Below are positions 9,307-18,775 of a DNA stretch of 64,000 nt, one piece after another. The notes under the pieces were generated by a model that was not told where the DNA came from, ran no database searches, and saw nothing but the letters and a program-made list of their open reading frames with translations. Position numbers and translations under genes: made by a program. The stretch spans positions 620,001 through 684,000 of the forward strand of contig JANSWZ010000002.1 in NCBI GenBank assembly GCA_024743215.1, in the 5' to 3' direction. The stretch's first letter is position 1; each line of letters opens with the position of its first letter. The stretch comes from Alphaproteobacteria bacterium (GTDB taxonomy: Bacteria > Pseudomonadota > Alphaproteobacteria > Rhizobiales > GCA-2746425).

Positions 9307-10521
9307 TTACACATCACGGCGGAAAACGAGCGTTGCGTTGGTACCGCCAAAGCCAAATGAATTGGTCAGTGCAATCTGGACTTCCGTGTCCTTGCGCTCG
9401 CGCAGAATTGGAACACCCTCAAACTCGGGATCAAGCTCGGTGATGTGTGCGCTTTCTGCCATGAAGCTGTTTTCCATCATCATCAGGCAGTAGATCGATT
9501 CCTGCACGCCAGTCGCCCCAAGCGAATGGCCCGTCAGTGATTTTGTTGCAGAAATGAAGGGAATGTTTTCTCCGAAGACTTCCTTGATAGCGCCGATTTC
9601 CTTGCGGTCGCCAACCGGCGTGGATGTGCCGTGGGTATTGATGTAATCAACTGTGCCCTCAACGGTCGCCAGCGCCTGTTGCATGCATCGCACAGCGCCT
9701 TCACCGGATGGTGCAACCATGTCGTGGCCGTCAGACGTAGCCCCATAGCCGACAATCTCGCCATAGATTTTGGCGCCGCGTGCCTTGGCATGTTCCAGTT
9801 CTTCCAGAACCAGCACACCGGCACCACCGGCAATTACAAATCCATCGCGTGTTGCATCATAGGCGCGGGAAGCCGTTTGCGGGGTATCATTGTGCTTGCT
9901 GGTCATCGCGCCCATGGCGTCAAAAAGGTTGGACATGGACCAGTGCAAATCTTCGCTGCCGCCGGCAAAGACAATATCCTGTTTGCCAACCTGGATTGTC
10001 TCATAGGCATTGCCAATACAGTGGTTGGACGTGGCACAAGCAGACGAAATCGAATAGTTGACGCCCAAAATCTTATAAGGTGTCGCCAGAGTTGCCGACG
10101 CAGTAGACGACATGGCTTTGGGCACGGTGAATGGCCCAATACGCTTGGGCGATTTGTTCTCAACCGTTAGCTGAGCGGCCTCAATAACCGACTTAGTGGA
10201 GGGTCCGCCCGAGCCCATGATGATACCAGTGCGTGGATTTGAGATATCGCCTTGTTCCAGACCGGAATCCTCAATGGCTTCCTGCATGGCAACCCAGTTC
10301 CAGGCGGAACCCAGGCCCATGAAACGGGCAGCACGCCGGTCCACCATTGTAAATGGATCAAGGGTTGGCTTGCCGTGAACATGGCAGCGAAAGCCCAGTT
10401 CAGCATATTCTTCTGAATGGGTAATGCCGGAGCGAGCGTTTTTAAGGCTGTCCACAACTTCTGCTTTATTATTGCCAATTGAGGACACAATGCCCATGCC
10501 GGTAACGACGACGCGTTTCAT
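9307..10521 (-). CDS. fabB: 3-oxoacyl-[acyl-carrier-protein] synthase I
   Basis: Condensing enzyme of unsaturated fatty-acid synthesis. It shows the Cys-His-His triad of the KAS I/II family: the nucleophile in [11 protein letters not shown], then His in [11 protein letters not shown] and [11 protein letters not shown]. The start is set at the ATG at 10521 ([11 protein letters not shown]) because an AAGGAG box lies seven bases upstream; an eight-codon extension upstream lacks support. This gives 404 residues, normal for FabB. It is 34 bases downstream of fabA, the usual partner that supplies cis-3-decenoyl-ACP. Confidence 0.96.
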   Translation of the reverse strand: MKRVVVTGMGIVSSIGNNKAEVVDSLKNARSGITHSEEYAELGFRCHVHGKPTLDPFTMVDRRAARFMGLGSAWNWVAMQEAIEDSGLEQGDISNPRTGIIMGSGGPSTKSVIEAAQLTVENKSPKRIGPFTVPKAMSSTASATLATPYKILGVNYSISSACATSNHCIGNAYETIQVGKQDIVFAGGSEDLHWSMSNLFDAMGAMTSKHNDTPQTASRAYDATRDGFVIAGGAGVLVLEELEHAKARGAKIYGEIVGYGATSDGHDMVAPSGEGAVRCMQQALATVEGTVDYINTHGTSTPVGDRKEIGAIKEVFGENIPFISATKSLTGHSLGATGVQESIYCLMMMENSFMAESAHITELDPEFEGVPILRERKDTEVQIALTNSFGFGGTNATLVFRRDV

Positions 10522-10555
10522 GGTTCGGCTCCTTGTAACGATCAAAAATTACGAC

Positions 10556-11098
10556 TTACGCTTCGGTCTGGAACAGAGCGACCCGCAAATCCTTTGCATG
10601 AAAGATAGTCTCACCATCGGCTTTTAACCAGCCGTCAGCGATGCCTAATTTCAGGCGAGAGCGCATGACGCGTTTAATTTCGATCCCATATTCTATGAGC
10701 TTTACGTCCGGTGTTACCATGCCGGAAAATTTTACTTCGCCAACCGAAATGGCGCGACCGCGGCCTGGCTCGCCGAGCCAGCCAAGATAGAAGCCCAAAA
10801 GCTGCCACATAGCATCCAGTCCAAGACAACCCGGCATAACAGGGTCACCTTCAAAGTGGCAGCCAAAAAACCAGAGTTCAGGATTTATATCGAATTCTGC
10901 TCGAATGAAGCCTTTGTCATTCGCGCCACCTTCTTCGGAAAGGGTCGTGATGCGATCGAACATCAGCATAGGCGGCAGCGGGAGCTGAGCATTGCCCGGC
11001 CCATAAAGGCGGCCATGACCGCATTCCAGAAGGGCAGCCTTATCAAATGAAGTTGGCCGCGTGATCGGCGTGTCGCCTGACGTTTGATTATCGCTCAC
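10556..11098 (-). CDS. fabA: 3-hydroxydecanoyl-ACP dehydratase/isomerase
   Basis: Bifunctional dehydratase-isomerase that introduces the cis double bond at the C10 stage of anaerobic unsaturated fatty-acid synthesis. The 180-residue hot-dog-fold protein holds the active-site His in [14 protein letters not shown] and the Asp in the adjoining [15 protein letters not shown] helix. Its pairing with fabB, together with the reading frame beginning MSDNQTSGD, matches rhizobial FabA. It is transcribed divergently from irr across a 209-base gap. Confidence 0.97.
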   Translation of the reverse strand: MSDNQTSGDTPITRPTSFDKAALLECGHGRLYGPGNAQLPLPPMLMFDRITTLSEEGGANDKGFIRAEFDINPELWFFGCHFEGDPVMPGCLGLDAMWQLLGFYLGWLGEPGRGRAISVGEVKFSGMVTPDVKLIEYGIEIKRVMRSRLKLGIADGWLKADGETIFHAKDLRVALFQTEA

Positions 11099-11246
11099 TT
11101 AAACTCTTTCCCTGGCATTAAGACGTGTCGATGATGTGAAAGCACCAACTAAATATAGCTGTCGTTAACACAGGCATGTGCCAACGAAAAGAGTAGTTCT
11201 GGCTCAAATGACTGAAGAAATGCCATTTCGCGGATGCAGCAAATCC

Positions 11247-11275
11247 TTGCGGTTTGACGCCAAAATGCCTATTGT
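11247..11275 (+). promoter_or_regulatory. Candidate promoter for irr
   Basis: TTGCGG (11247-11252) and TATTGT (11270-11275) are spaced by 17 bases in the fabA/irr divergent gap. The predicted transcription start is near 11282, giving a short leader. Confidence 0.35.
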
Positions 11276-11307
11276 TCAGGCAGGTTAATTGAAAAGGTAC
11301 GTGGCCG

Positions 11308-11760
11308 ATGGCCGGTTTTGAAACACAAGGCGAAGCTGACATCCAGGAAGAGATGGTTGAAACGGGTGTTGTAAACCTGTTGCGTGACCATGATCTGCGC
11401 CCCACCCGCCAACGTGTAGCATTGGCAGAACTGCTGTTTTCCAAGGGTCACCGCCATATCAGCGCTGAAGCACTGCACGAGGAAGCGGAATACCAGAGCA
11501 TCAAGGTGTCTCTGGCAACCATCTACAATACGCTGCATCAATTCACCAATGCGGGTCTGCTACGGGCAGTGCCGGTTGATGGGTCAAAAACCTATTTCGA
11601 CACCAATGTCGACAATCATCACCATTTCTTTGTGGAAGATGATCAAAAGGTCATTGATATCCCTCCACAGAATTTTACTGTGGGCATGCTGCCGGAACCA
11701 CCGGAAGGCATGGAAATCACCCGTGTTGAGGTCGTGGTACGGGTTCGCCGCAAGAGCTGA
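11308..11760 (+). CDS. irr: Iron response regulator Irr (Fur family)
   Basis: 150-residue Fur-superfamily repressor of the Irr branch. In Rhizobiales it links haem status to iron and haem gene control. The winged-helix DNA-binding half includes LRPTRQRVALAELLF and SLATIYNTLHQFTNAGLL. The HHH stretch in NVDNHHHFF is the haem/metal-binding signature of Irr. The cysteine-rich zinc site of classical Fur is absent, as is normal for Irr. The position divergent from fabA-fabB is conserved in rhizobia. A small inverted repeat with no T run (11770-11788) follows the stop. Confidence 0.94.
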   Translation: MAGFETQGEADIQEEMVETGVVNLLRDHDLRPTRQRVALAELLFSKGHRHISAEALHEEAEYQSIKVSLATIYNTLHQFTNAGLLRAVPVDGSKTYFDTNVDNHHHFFVEDDQKVIDIPPQNFTVGMLPEPPEGMEITRVEVVVRVRRKS

Positions 11761-11880
11761 TTCTGTCATATTTGGCTGATTGCCAAATCATGCCACTCAA
11801 AGCAGAAAACTGACCAGCGGCAGGCGCGAAAACATTTGCGCCTGGCGCGTTTAGCTGATCCCGACCGTCAAAATCAGCAA

Positions 11881-12540
11881 TCAGTCAATGGAACCCGATC
11901 CGCTTTCTTCCGCATCAGGTGTCACGTCCAGAATGCGTGCGCGGCTGGTCACGGTAACCTCTGACTTGCAATCACTCATGCAGGGATCATCAGCATTGAA
12001 AATTGGCGTATCCGGCCTTGGGTCAAAGAAGAAATTGTCCTCATTGGGCATACGCACCGAGGCAAAATTCTGTTTGGACAGTTCAAATTCCTCATCCGTC
12101 ACGATATCGTTCATATAGAGCAGATAGGCCGTAATGCCATAAATCTCGTCCGGTGTCAGTGACTGGGATTCGCCAAATGGCATCGCCCGGTTGATGTAGT
12201 CATAAACCGTCGACAGATAGGGCCAGTAAGAGCCGATTGTCTTGACAGGCCGATCATCGGTCAGGCTGTCCTGCCCACCCGATAAAACCGGCCAGCGATC
12301 CACGCCCTCACCAAAATCACCGTGGCAGACGGCGCAGCGTTCTGCGAACACTTCTTCGCCTTCGGTGACCGTGCCGGAGCCTTGCGGAAGTCCCATACCA
12401 TCCGGTCGCACATCAATGTCCCATGCGGCAATTTCATCGTCGCTGGCGACACGGCCAAGGCCCAGGCCTTCAGCAAAAACCGGCAGGGTGAGAGAGCTCA
12501 GCAGCAGGGCCGCAATCGATGCCTTAAGTAACTTCGACAT
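11881..12540 (-). CDS. SoxD-like cytochrome c subunit of sulfite dehydrogenase
   Basis: 219-residue secreted c-type cytochrome with an N-terminal signal peptide (about residues 1-23, ending VFAEG) and one haem site, CAVCH. The WPYLSTVYDYINRAMPF segment and a downstream Met region fit SoxD/SorB-like cytochromes that accept electrons from the molybdenum subunit. The start at 12540 follows a GGAGG box and overlaps the upstream gene by 17 bases, implying translational coupling. It has a single haem domain, whereas classical Paracoccus SoxD has two. A C-terminal CMSDCKS pair is an extra feature. Confidence 0.85.
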   Translation of the reverse strand: MSKLLKASIAALLLSSLTLPVFAEGLGLGRVASDDEIAAWDIDVRPDGMGLPQGSGTVTEGEEVFAERCAVCHGDFGEGVDRWPVLSGGQDSLTDDRPVKTIGSYWPYLSTVYDYINRAMPFGESQSLTPDEIYGITAYLLYMNDIVTDEEFELSKQNFASVRMPNEDNFFFDPRPDTPIFNADDPCMSDCKSEVTVTSRARILDVTPDAEESGSGSID

Positions 12541-13861
12541 TTTCCACCTCCCCCGGCGCTTTGACATGCCAGGTCTGGATGCCGTTATTGTGGTAGATCG
12601 AATTTTCACCACGCACGGATCGCAGGGCCGATTTGGTGGGCTGCACGTAACCGGTGGAATCAATGGCCCGCGACTGCAGCAAAAGCGGCTGTCCGTCCCA
12701 GTTGAAATCGAAATAAAAGCGGTGCAGCGATTTATCAAGGCTTGGACCGTCCAGCCGCGCCGTGTGCCAGTTTTTGCCGCCATCCAGACTGACGTCTACG
12801 CGAGCAATGGTCCCCCTTCCCGACCAGGCAAGCCCAGTCAAAACAGTCTGGCCCTTGTCATGCATCAATGGGGCTTGTGGCGAGGGATTGGTAATAACGG
12901 ATTTTGCATCCATGACCCAGGTAAAGCGTCTTGCCCGGCCATCAGCCATCAGATCGGTGTATTTTGAGGTTTCCTCACGGTGCTGCCAGGGCGCATCGCC
13001 AATTTCGAGGCGGCGGAGCCATTTGACCCACATATTGCCTTCCCAGCCGGGAACCACCAGCCGAACCGGATAACCCTGCTCCGGCCGCAAGGCTTCACCA
13101 TTCATGGCGAAAGCGACCAGACAATCCTCCAGAGCTTTTTCCATGGGGATGGAGCGTGTCATTGTGGAACTGTCAGCGCCTTCTGCCAGGAGCCAGCTGC
13201 CTTTGGGCTTGACGCCTGCTTCCGCCAGCAAATGGCTCAAGCGGACGCCGGTATACATGACATTGTGAACCATGCCGTGGGTGAACTGGCAGCCATTCAA
13301 TTGAGCGCCGCGCCACTCCATCCCCGAATTGGCGGCGCACTCCAGAAAGTAGGCATGATTTTCCCGGGGGAAGCGCTTCAGATCTTCCATGGTGAAGACC
13401 AGCGGCTTGTCTACCATGCCATGGATCATCAGACGATGCTGTGAGGGATCAACTTCGGCAATGCCCGCATGGTGGCGCTCGAAGCAAAGCCCGTTTGGCG
13501 TGATGATTCCATCCAGATCATGCAATGGCGTGAAATTCACCGAAGACACCGGATCAGCCGTCAGCCATGGGACATTGCGTCGCACAACCTGCTCTTCAAA
13601 TGGTGAGGGCGTGCCGTATGGGCGCGCGTCAACGCCCTCACCAAGATACTGGTTCCAGTCCTGGAGTTCCAGTATTGCGGGGTCACCGGCACCGGCAGCA
13701 ACAACCTTTTGTCCGGTCAGAAGACCTGCGCCCATGGCCAGCGAAGAGGCCGCGCCAGCTCGCAGAAAACTGCGGCGGGACGTCCCTTTTATGGAGTCCG
13801 ACCCTGAGCCATCCTGCGGCAAATCCTTGCCTGCATTCTGCCGGTTTTTCTGATCGCTCAC
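12524..13861 (-). CDS. soxC: SoxC-like molybdopterin sulfite/sulfane dehydrogenase subunit
   Basis: 445-residue periplasmic molybdoenzyme of the sulfite oxidase family. A twin-arginine signal (SRRSFLRAG) is near residue 30. The Mo-binding Cys is in YFLECAANSGMEW. The molybdopterin domain is followed by a Mo-co dimerisation domain (about 310-435). Overall it matches SoxC, the catalytic subunit of SoxCD sulfur dehydrogenase, better than YedY. The GTG start at 13861 has a strong GGGGAGGA site seven bases upstream. A SoxD-like cytochrome follows with overlap. No soxXYZAB genes are in the window, so the pair may serve sulfite oxidation alone. Confidence 0.88.
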   Translation of the reverse strand: MSDQKNRQNAGKDLPQDGSGSDSIKGTSRRSFLRAGAASSLAMGAGLLTGQKVVAAGAGDPAILELQDWNQYLGEGVDARPYGTPSPFEEQVVRRNVPWLTADPVSSVNFTPLHDLDGIITPNGLCFERHHAGIAEVDPSQHRLMIHGMVDKPLVFTMEDLKRFPRENHAYFLECAANSGMEWRGAQLNGCQFTHGMVHNVMYTGVRLSHLLAEAGVKPKGSWLLAEGADSSTMTRSIPMEKALEDCLVAFAMNGEALRPEQGYPVRLVVPGWEGNMWVKWLRRLEIGDAPWQHREETSKYTDLMADGRARRFTWVMDAKSVITNPSPQAPLMHDKGQTVLTGLAWSGRGTIARVDVSLDGGKNWHTARLDGPSLDKSLHRFYFDFNWDGQPLLLQSRAIDSTGYVQPTKSALRSVRGENSIYHNNGIQTWHVKAPGEVENVEVT

Positions 13862-13929
13862 ATCAGGTCCTCCCCTGTGTCACAAACATTGTTCAGCATA
13901 TTCCAACGCCAAATTTCGTGTACACATCA

Positions 13930-13953
13930 TTACATTCTTTTTTTTGAATGTAA
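13930..13953. promoter_or_regulatory. 8-bp perfect dyad upstream of soxC
   Basis: TTACATTC (13930-13937) and GAATGTAA (13946-13953) flank eight T residues, about 70-90 bases upstream of the soxC start. The symmetry and half-site resemble operators of small dimeric repressors such as ArsR-family sulfur regulators; the regulator itself is not in the window. A GTGTACAC palindrome lies at 13918-13925, between the dyad and soxC. Confidence 0.4.
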
Positions 13954-14152
13954 AGAATTCCGGGTGTGAAAATGTGGCTGAGCACAACGAGGTCTTGTGC
14001 GTTCTGTCCGGGATTTCGTCAGTCTTTGTTGTGGTATCCAACCCGCATCGCAGGCCAGACGTGCCGGTCATTCGACGGCATTTATGTCAACTGGCGCACA
14101 GTCAGACGCAAAATCAGGATGCTTGTCACATCGGCATGAAACCGACCGCCAT

Positions 14153-15355
14153 TCATCGAACAGATTTGACAGTATTGCCAAACACTTCAATGGGGGCCGT
14201 CAGGATTTCATCGGGCCGGGTCAGCACAGTTTGCGGTGTGTGGATGACGATATCACCAGTGGTGGCGACAACCTGGCCAATATTGCGGGTCAGGGTTTGC
14301 AGGCGGTCAGAAAACCGCACATCATTTGAGGAAAACTGATTGCCTTCATTCAATCGGCCGCCAAGGAGTTGCACGATTTCCGGGGCCTGGGCGAACTTGC
14401 CGTGGCGTAGGGAATCATCCGATTTCACGCTGGTCAAATCATAGACGATGATACCAAGATCCGCGATTTCCGTATCCTGAGCATAATTGCCGATGCGTGG
14501 CTGATTGCCGGACAATCTTTGCGACAGACTAAGCGCGCGATCATCTTTGGAAACCAGAAGATTATAAGGCTTTTCCGGACGGCCGAGCCGTTGCATCTGT
14601 GCCTTGAACACCCCGACATCGATATCGGGCGAGGCCAGCACCACTTCGCCCATTTTACCGCCAAGGGTCGGATTGCCGGCGATCTGCAATTGTCGCAGGC
14701 TTTCCATTGCAACCCAATTGCCCATGGAATGAGCCATGATATGGACTTTGCGCGCATTGGTGCCAGCCAGAAGCGTCAGGGTTTTTTCCAACCCGTCACG
14801 CGCGATTGTCGCGCTTTCACGGTCATAGAAATATTCCAGCGGACTTCCGCGAGAAGCCCATGTGAACAGAACCAGCGTTCCCTGAAATCCGGAATCATGC
14901 GCGAATTGAGCGAATCTCATGACGCTGTCGGAAAAGCCGGTATTGTAGCCATGCACGAACAGCAAAACATCGCGGTCACTGTTGTCCCGTGTTGCAATCT
15001 CGGCATTGACCGCTTGTGAGAATATCTCACTGCTGTTCAGATAGGTGCGGTCGCGAATGACAAAATGCCGGTCCGCTGAGGGCTGACCATAACGCGGGCG
15101 CTCCAAAGCGCCTGCCTGATGACCTGGCGGTATGGAAACAAAAACAGCAGCATGATCAAGGCCGGCACGTTCCCCGGAGAAAAACTGGTCACCTTCGGCC
15201 GAACGGGCGCGCGTGGTCGCCACAAGAATGTGTTCCGTTTCAATACTGCCGGTCACCTGTGTGCTGGTATCGGTTGACCCGAGCGAGGCGCACCCCACCA
15301 GCGGCAACAGCAGCGCCAGGCAGATATATTTTTTCATCAATTGCATAACTGCCAA
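14153..15355 (-). CDS. Lipoprotein alpha/beta hydrolase (DUF900)
   Basis: About 400 residues. The N-terminus has a lipoprotein signal with lipobox LVGC, so the mature protein is predicted to be membrane-anchored in the periplasm. The DUF900-type hydrolase core shows VLLFVHGYNTGF (oxyanion region) and the nucleophile elbow AHSMGNW. The substrate is unknown. The TTG at 15355 is favoured because AAAGGAAG sits at the right distance; ATG codons at 15346 and 15337 are alternatives and retain the signal. It is divergent from the DUF805 gene. No operon partner is visible. Confidence 0.8.
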   Translation of the reverse strand: MAVMQLMKKYICLALLLPLVGCASLGSTDTSTQVTGSIETEHILVATTRARSAEGDQFFSGERAGLDHAAVFVSIPPGHQAGALERPRYGQPSADRHFVIRDRTYLNSSEIFSQAVNAEIATRDNSDRDVLLFVHGYNTGFSDSVMRFAQFAHDSGFQGTLVLFTWASRGSPLEYFYDRESATIARDGLEKTLTLLAGTNARKVHIMAHSMGNWVAMESLRQLQIAGNPTLGGKMGEVVLASPDIDVGVFKAQMQRLGRPEKPYNLLVSKDDRALSLSQRLSGNQPRIGNYAQDTEIADLGIIVYDLTSVKSDDSLRHGKFAQAPEIVQLLGGRLNEGNQFSSNDVRFSDRLQTLTRNIGQVVATTGDIVIHTPQTVLTRPDEILTAPIEVFGNTVKSVR

Positions 15356-15543
15356 CGGGACTTCCTTTGCCGGAACCTAGCGACAGAATTGCGGCGGATT
15401 GCAGGCACAAACACCAAGATTCGGGTATGTGTGATGGGGGTTTCTTGTTTTGATTCAGGTTTGGGTTTAGCAAGGGACAAACACACGAAAGCAGATTTAG
15501 TCCGCCTCGTATACAGGCACGCTTCAACGGGAACAATTAGCCA

Positions 15544-15954
15544 ATGGCAGACCAGCAGACTCCAGAGCGCAGCAACCAGACACATAATGTTCTTTGGGCC
15601 ATGCTGAAGTTTTCCGGACGCATGAACCGGGAAGAATATTGGTGGGCCAATGCGTTTTTGCTGGGTATCTCGCTTGTGGCCTTTCGCATGTTGTTTGCCG
15701 GTTCAATTGAATTGTCCAGCGACGGAGAGATTCTCCTGCCCGACGCATTGATGGCACCGTTTTTCATGATCATGATAGCGTCGCTCTATGTGACTTTTGC
15801 GATTTCGGTAAAACGACTGCATGATCTGGGTTGGCCTGGCATTGTTGCCTGCGTGTTTCTGTTTCCGGCTATTGGCCTGCTGGCCTTTCTTCTGCTTGGA
15901 CTGTTGAAGGGTAACAACGAGCCAAACAAATACGGTATGGTTCCGCCACGATAA
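15544..15954 (+). CDS. DUF805 inner-membrane protein
   Basis: 136-residue small membrane protein of the DUF805 family. The diagnostic LKFSGRMNREEYWWANAFLLG appears at the N-terminal side. Three or four hydrophobic segments follow, and the KRLHDLGWPG loop lies between the later ones. Function is unknown for the family. The ATG at 15544 starts MADQQTPERS. It runs in the same direction as dapE, 42 bases upstream of it, but functional linkage is not evident. Confidence 0.85.
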   Translation: MADQQTPERSNQTHNVLWAMLKFSGRMNREEYWWANAFLLGISLVAFRMLFAGSIELSSDGEILLPDALMAPFFMIMIASLYVTFAISVKRLHDLGWPGIVACVFLFPAIGLLAFLLLGLLKGNNEPNKYGMVPPR

Positions 15955-15996
15955 AAGACGCCTCTTTCATCCGGTTTCATTTGAGCTCCATCAATT

Positions 15997-17181
15997 ATGC
16001 CCCACAAATCTGCCACCAACATTCTTCAGGACCTGATTAAATGTCCCTCTGTCACACCTGATGAAGGGGGGGCGCTAACGGCTCTGCAAGCGCTGCTGGA
16101 ACCTGCCGGATTTGCCGTTGCGCGCCCAAGGTTTGAAGACGTGGACACGCCCACCATTGAAAACCTCTATGCGACCATTGGCAGCGGCGGGCCTCACTTC
16201 GTGTTTGCCGGACACACCGATGTGGTGCCGCCAGGCGATCTGTCCGCCTGGACGCACGGGCCTTTTGAAGGCGAGATCAAGGACAATATTCTCTACGGGC
16301 GTGGCGCGGTGGATATGAAGGGCGGAATTGCCTGTTTTGCTGCAGCGGCCCTTGGCTTTCTGGAAGATACGCCCGATTTCAAAGGCAAAATATCGTTCCT
16401 CATCACCGGTGATGAGGAAGGCCCGGCGGTGAATGGCACCGTCAAACTGCTGCAATGGTGCACGGATAAGGGCGAACAATTTGATCACTGCATTGTGGGA
16501 GAGCCAACCAATCCGTCGGTTCTGGGTGACGCCATCAAGATCGGCCGACGCGGCTCGATTACCGGACACCTGACGGTGACCGGTATACAGGGGCATGTGG
16601 CCTATCCGCATCTGTCGGACAATCCGGTGCGCAGCATTGTCGGGCTGTTGGGAGCCTTGATGGACCCACCGCTTGATAGTGGCAATGAGCGCTTCCAGCC
16701 AACCAATCTGGAAGTCACCAGCATTGATGCCGGCAACGAGACCTCCAACGTGACCCCGGCCAGTATTTCGGCTCTGTTCAATGTGCGCTTTAATGATGAA
16801 TGGACGCCGGAATCAATTGCCGCAGAGTTGAGGAAGAGATTGGATCAAGCGGTGTTGGATAACCGCTTCCGCAGCACGGATAAAAGCCCGATTTCCTATG
16901 ATCTGAAATTCATTGGCAACCTGTCAGACAGTTTTCTGACCCGGTCTGATACGTTGATCATTGCTCTATCGGATGCTGTTCATTCAGTAACTGGCCGCAA
17001 GCCGGACCTGTCGACCGGCGGCGGCACATCTGATGCTCGATTCGTCAAGAACTACTGTCCGGTGGTGGAGTTTGGCCTTGTAGGCCAGACCATGCATCAG
17101 GTTGACGAATGCGTTGATCTTGATGATGTGGACCAGTTGACGCGGATTTATCGCCGCTTTCTGGACACCTATTTTTCCTGA
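15997..17181 (+). CDS. dapE: Succinyl-diaminopimelate desuccinylase
   Basis: Di-zinc M20-family hydrolase releasing LL-diaminopimelate from its N-succinyl form in lysine and peptidoglycan synthesis. The 394 residues show the metal motifs FAGHTDVVPPG, YGRGAVDMKGG, TGDEEGPA (catalytic Glu) and GEPTNPS. The C-terminal TGGGTSDARF and the dimerisation insert are in place. dapB, acting earlier in the same pathway, is elsewhere in the window (39.5-40.3 kb) in another unit. Confidence 0.96.
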   Translation: MPHKSATNILQDLIKCPSVTPDEGGALTALQALLEPAGFAVARPRFEDVDTPTIENLYATIGSGGPHFVFAGHTDVVPPGDLSAWTHGPFEGEIKDNILYGRGAVDMKGGIACFAAAALGFLEDTPDFKGKISFLITGDEEGPAVNGTVKLLQWCTDKGEQFDHCIVGEPTNPSVLGDAIKIGRRGSITGHLTVTGIQGHVAYPHLSDNPVRSIVGLLGALMDPPLDSGNERFQPTNLEVTSIDAGNETSNVTPASISALFNVRFNDEWTPESIAAELRKRLDQAVLDNRFRSTDKSPISYDLKFIGNLSDSFLTRSDTLIIALSDAVHSVTGRKPDLSTGGGTSDARFVKNYCPVVEFGLVGQTMHQVDECVDLDDVDQLTRIYRRFLDTYFS

Positions 17182-17211
17182 TATCCAAAATTGCCCGAGA
17201 AAGGCAAACCC

Positions 17212-17931
17212 ATGAGCCTTTCCTTTGAAGAACTTGCCTTTCAGCCGACCCCCATTGGCGAATTGAGTCTGCGTCGCCGCCGCGACCCGGTGCTCAAAGC
17301 AGATGTGATTGAGATTAAACTGGGCGAAGAGTTTCTGATGTCGGATCGCTTTACGGCATCGGAAATTGCGCTGGCCGATCTGGGATTGGCACTTTTGGAT
17401 GGCGATAGTCTGGACGTTGTGGTGGGCGGCCTTGGCCTTGGGTACACAGCGCAGGCGGTTCTCAAAGACAAGCGTGTCAGTTCGTTGATTGTGGTCGATG
17501 CCTTGCAGGCCATTATTGACTGGCATCAGCACGGGTTGCTGCCGCTGGGACCAGAACTGACGGCAGATGCGCGCAACCGGTTTGAACTGGGCGACTTCTT
17601 TGCCATGGCAGCCTCAACAGAAGGCTTTGACCCTGCTGCGCCTGTACGAAAGTTCGATGCTGTCCTTGTCGATATCGATCATTCGCCGGAATTTCTGCTC
17701 GATCCGCAAAACGCCTCATTTTATGAACCACAAGGTTTGCAAAAGCTGAGCACACATCTGAAACCCGGCGGCGTGTTTGGCTTGTGGTCGAATGATCTGC
17801 CTGATGAGTCATTTACCGAAAGACTGGCCGGTGTTTTTGATAGTGCGAGCGCTGAAACCGTGACGTTTTTCAATCCGCTGCAGAACAGGGATTTTGTGCA
17901 AACGGTCTATCTGGCGCAGACCAGCACCTGA
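17212..17931 (+). CDS. Spermidine-synthase-like SAM-binding protein
   Basis: 239-residue Rossmann-fold protein of the spermine/spermidine synthase-like methyltransferase superfamily. Motif I reads VVVGGLGLGYTA, followed by an acidic residue in LIVVDALQA, and the later VLVDIDHSPE segment resembles the catalytic-loop region. True aminopropyl transfer is doubtful because the protein lacks the N-terminal spermidine-synthase domain. The start at 17212 follows GAGAAAGG at good spacing; the longer in-frame version adds seven residues. It lies 30 bases after dapE and is probably co-transcribed. Rhizobial dapE neighbours of this type are common, but the role is unknown. Confidence 0.7.
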   Translation: MSLSFEELAFQPTPIGELSLRRRRDPVLKADVIEIKLGEEFLMSDRFTASEIALADLGLALLDGDSLDVVVGGLGLGYTAQAVLKDKRVSSLIVVDALQAIIDWHQHGLLPLGPELTADARNRFELGDFFAMAASTEGFDPAAPVRKFDAVLVDIDHSPEFLLDPQNASFYEPQGLQKLSTHLKPGGVFGLWSNDLPDESFTERLAGVFDSASAETVTFFNPLQNRDFVQTVYLAQTST

Positions 17932-17970
17932 CGACGCTACCGGCTTGTTAAAAACGAAACGCCCAATCCA

Positions 17971-18744
17971 TCAGCTCACCTGTGGCAGCACGTCAGCTTC
18001 TTTTTTGCCATAATCAACGCCTTCCAGATACAGCCCCCAGGGCGGTGCGACCGGTCCGCAAGCGCGCCGGTTTTTGGCGTCGAGCGCCGCTTGCAGATCA
18101 TCTGCTGTCCAACTCCCCTCACCCACCAGCCTTAGTGAGCCAGCGAAAGAACGTATCTGGTTGTGTAAGAATGAAAGGGCGGAGACACGAATGTGAATTT
18201 CGCCACCATCCGCTCGGACATCAATCATATCGACGGTTTTGTTCGGGCTTTTGGCCTGACATTTGGTGGCGCGAAATGTTGTAAAATCATGGTGACCCAC
18301 AAGCAATTGAGCGGCAGAATGCATCGCCGCGGCATCCAGTTGTTTGGGCACCCACCAGACGCGCCCCTCTTTCAGAATGCTCCGCGCACGACGGCTTTGG
18401 ATCCGGTACAGATAATGGCGTTTTGTCGCGGAAAACCGTGCGTCGAATGTATCATCCACAAGATCAACGCCCAATATGACAACCGGCTCGCGCTTCAGAT
18501 GAAAGTTCAGAGCATCACGTACTGTGTCGGTCGTATGAGATTCTGACAGATCGAGATGGGCAATCTGGCCCGCCGCATGCACCCCTGCATCCGTGCGTCC
18601 CGCACCGCGAACGGTGACTTCCTCAGCGCAGAATTTCAGAACGGCCTGTTCCAGAGTAGCCTGAACGGACGGCTTGTTCGGCTGACGCTGCCAACCGAAA
18701 TAGGTCGCGCCATCATATTCAATTTTGAGTTTGTAGCGTGGCAT
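17971..18744 (-). CDS. truA: tRNA pseudouridine synthase A
   Basis: Makes pseudouridine at positions 38-40 of the tRNA anticodon stem-loop. The 257 residues include the catalytic Asp in [11 protein letters not shown] and the conserved [18 protein letters not shown] start and [13 protein letters not shown] segment. It is convergent with the upstream SAM-binding gene. In many rhizobia truA directly follows fmt; here a foldback repeat occupies the 293-base gap between them. Confidence 0.97.
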   Translation of the reverse strand: MPRYKLKIEYDGATYFGWQRQPNKPSVQATLEQAVLKFCAEEVTVRGAGRTDAGVHAAGQIAHLDLSESHTTDTVRDALNFHLKREPVVILGVDLVDDTFDARFSATKRHYLYRIQSRRARSILKEGRVWWVPKQLDAAAMHSAAQLLVGHHDFTTFRATKCQAKSPNKTVDMIDVRADGGEIHIRVSALSFLHNQIRSFAGSLRLVGEGSWTADDLQAALDAKNRRACGPVAPPWGLYLEGVDYGKKEADVLPQVS

Positions 18745-18775
18745 TGCATGGGTCCAGGTTCTAGAGTCCAGGCCC

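Noticed and set aside
11821..11844. CAGGCGC/GCGCCTG inverted repeat between convergent irr and the SoxD-like gene as a bidirectional terminator
   Set aside because: The stem is short and neither side has a T run, so a terminator is not claimed.
13944..14339. Open frame across the soxC-hydrolase gap
   Set aside because: It overlaps the 3' part of the lipoprotein gene antisense and shows no recognisable features.
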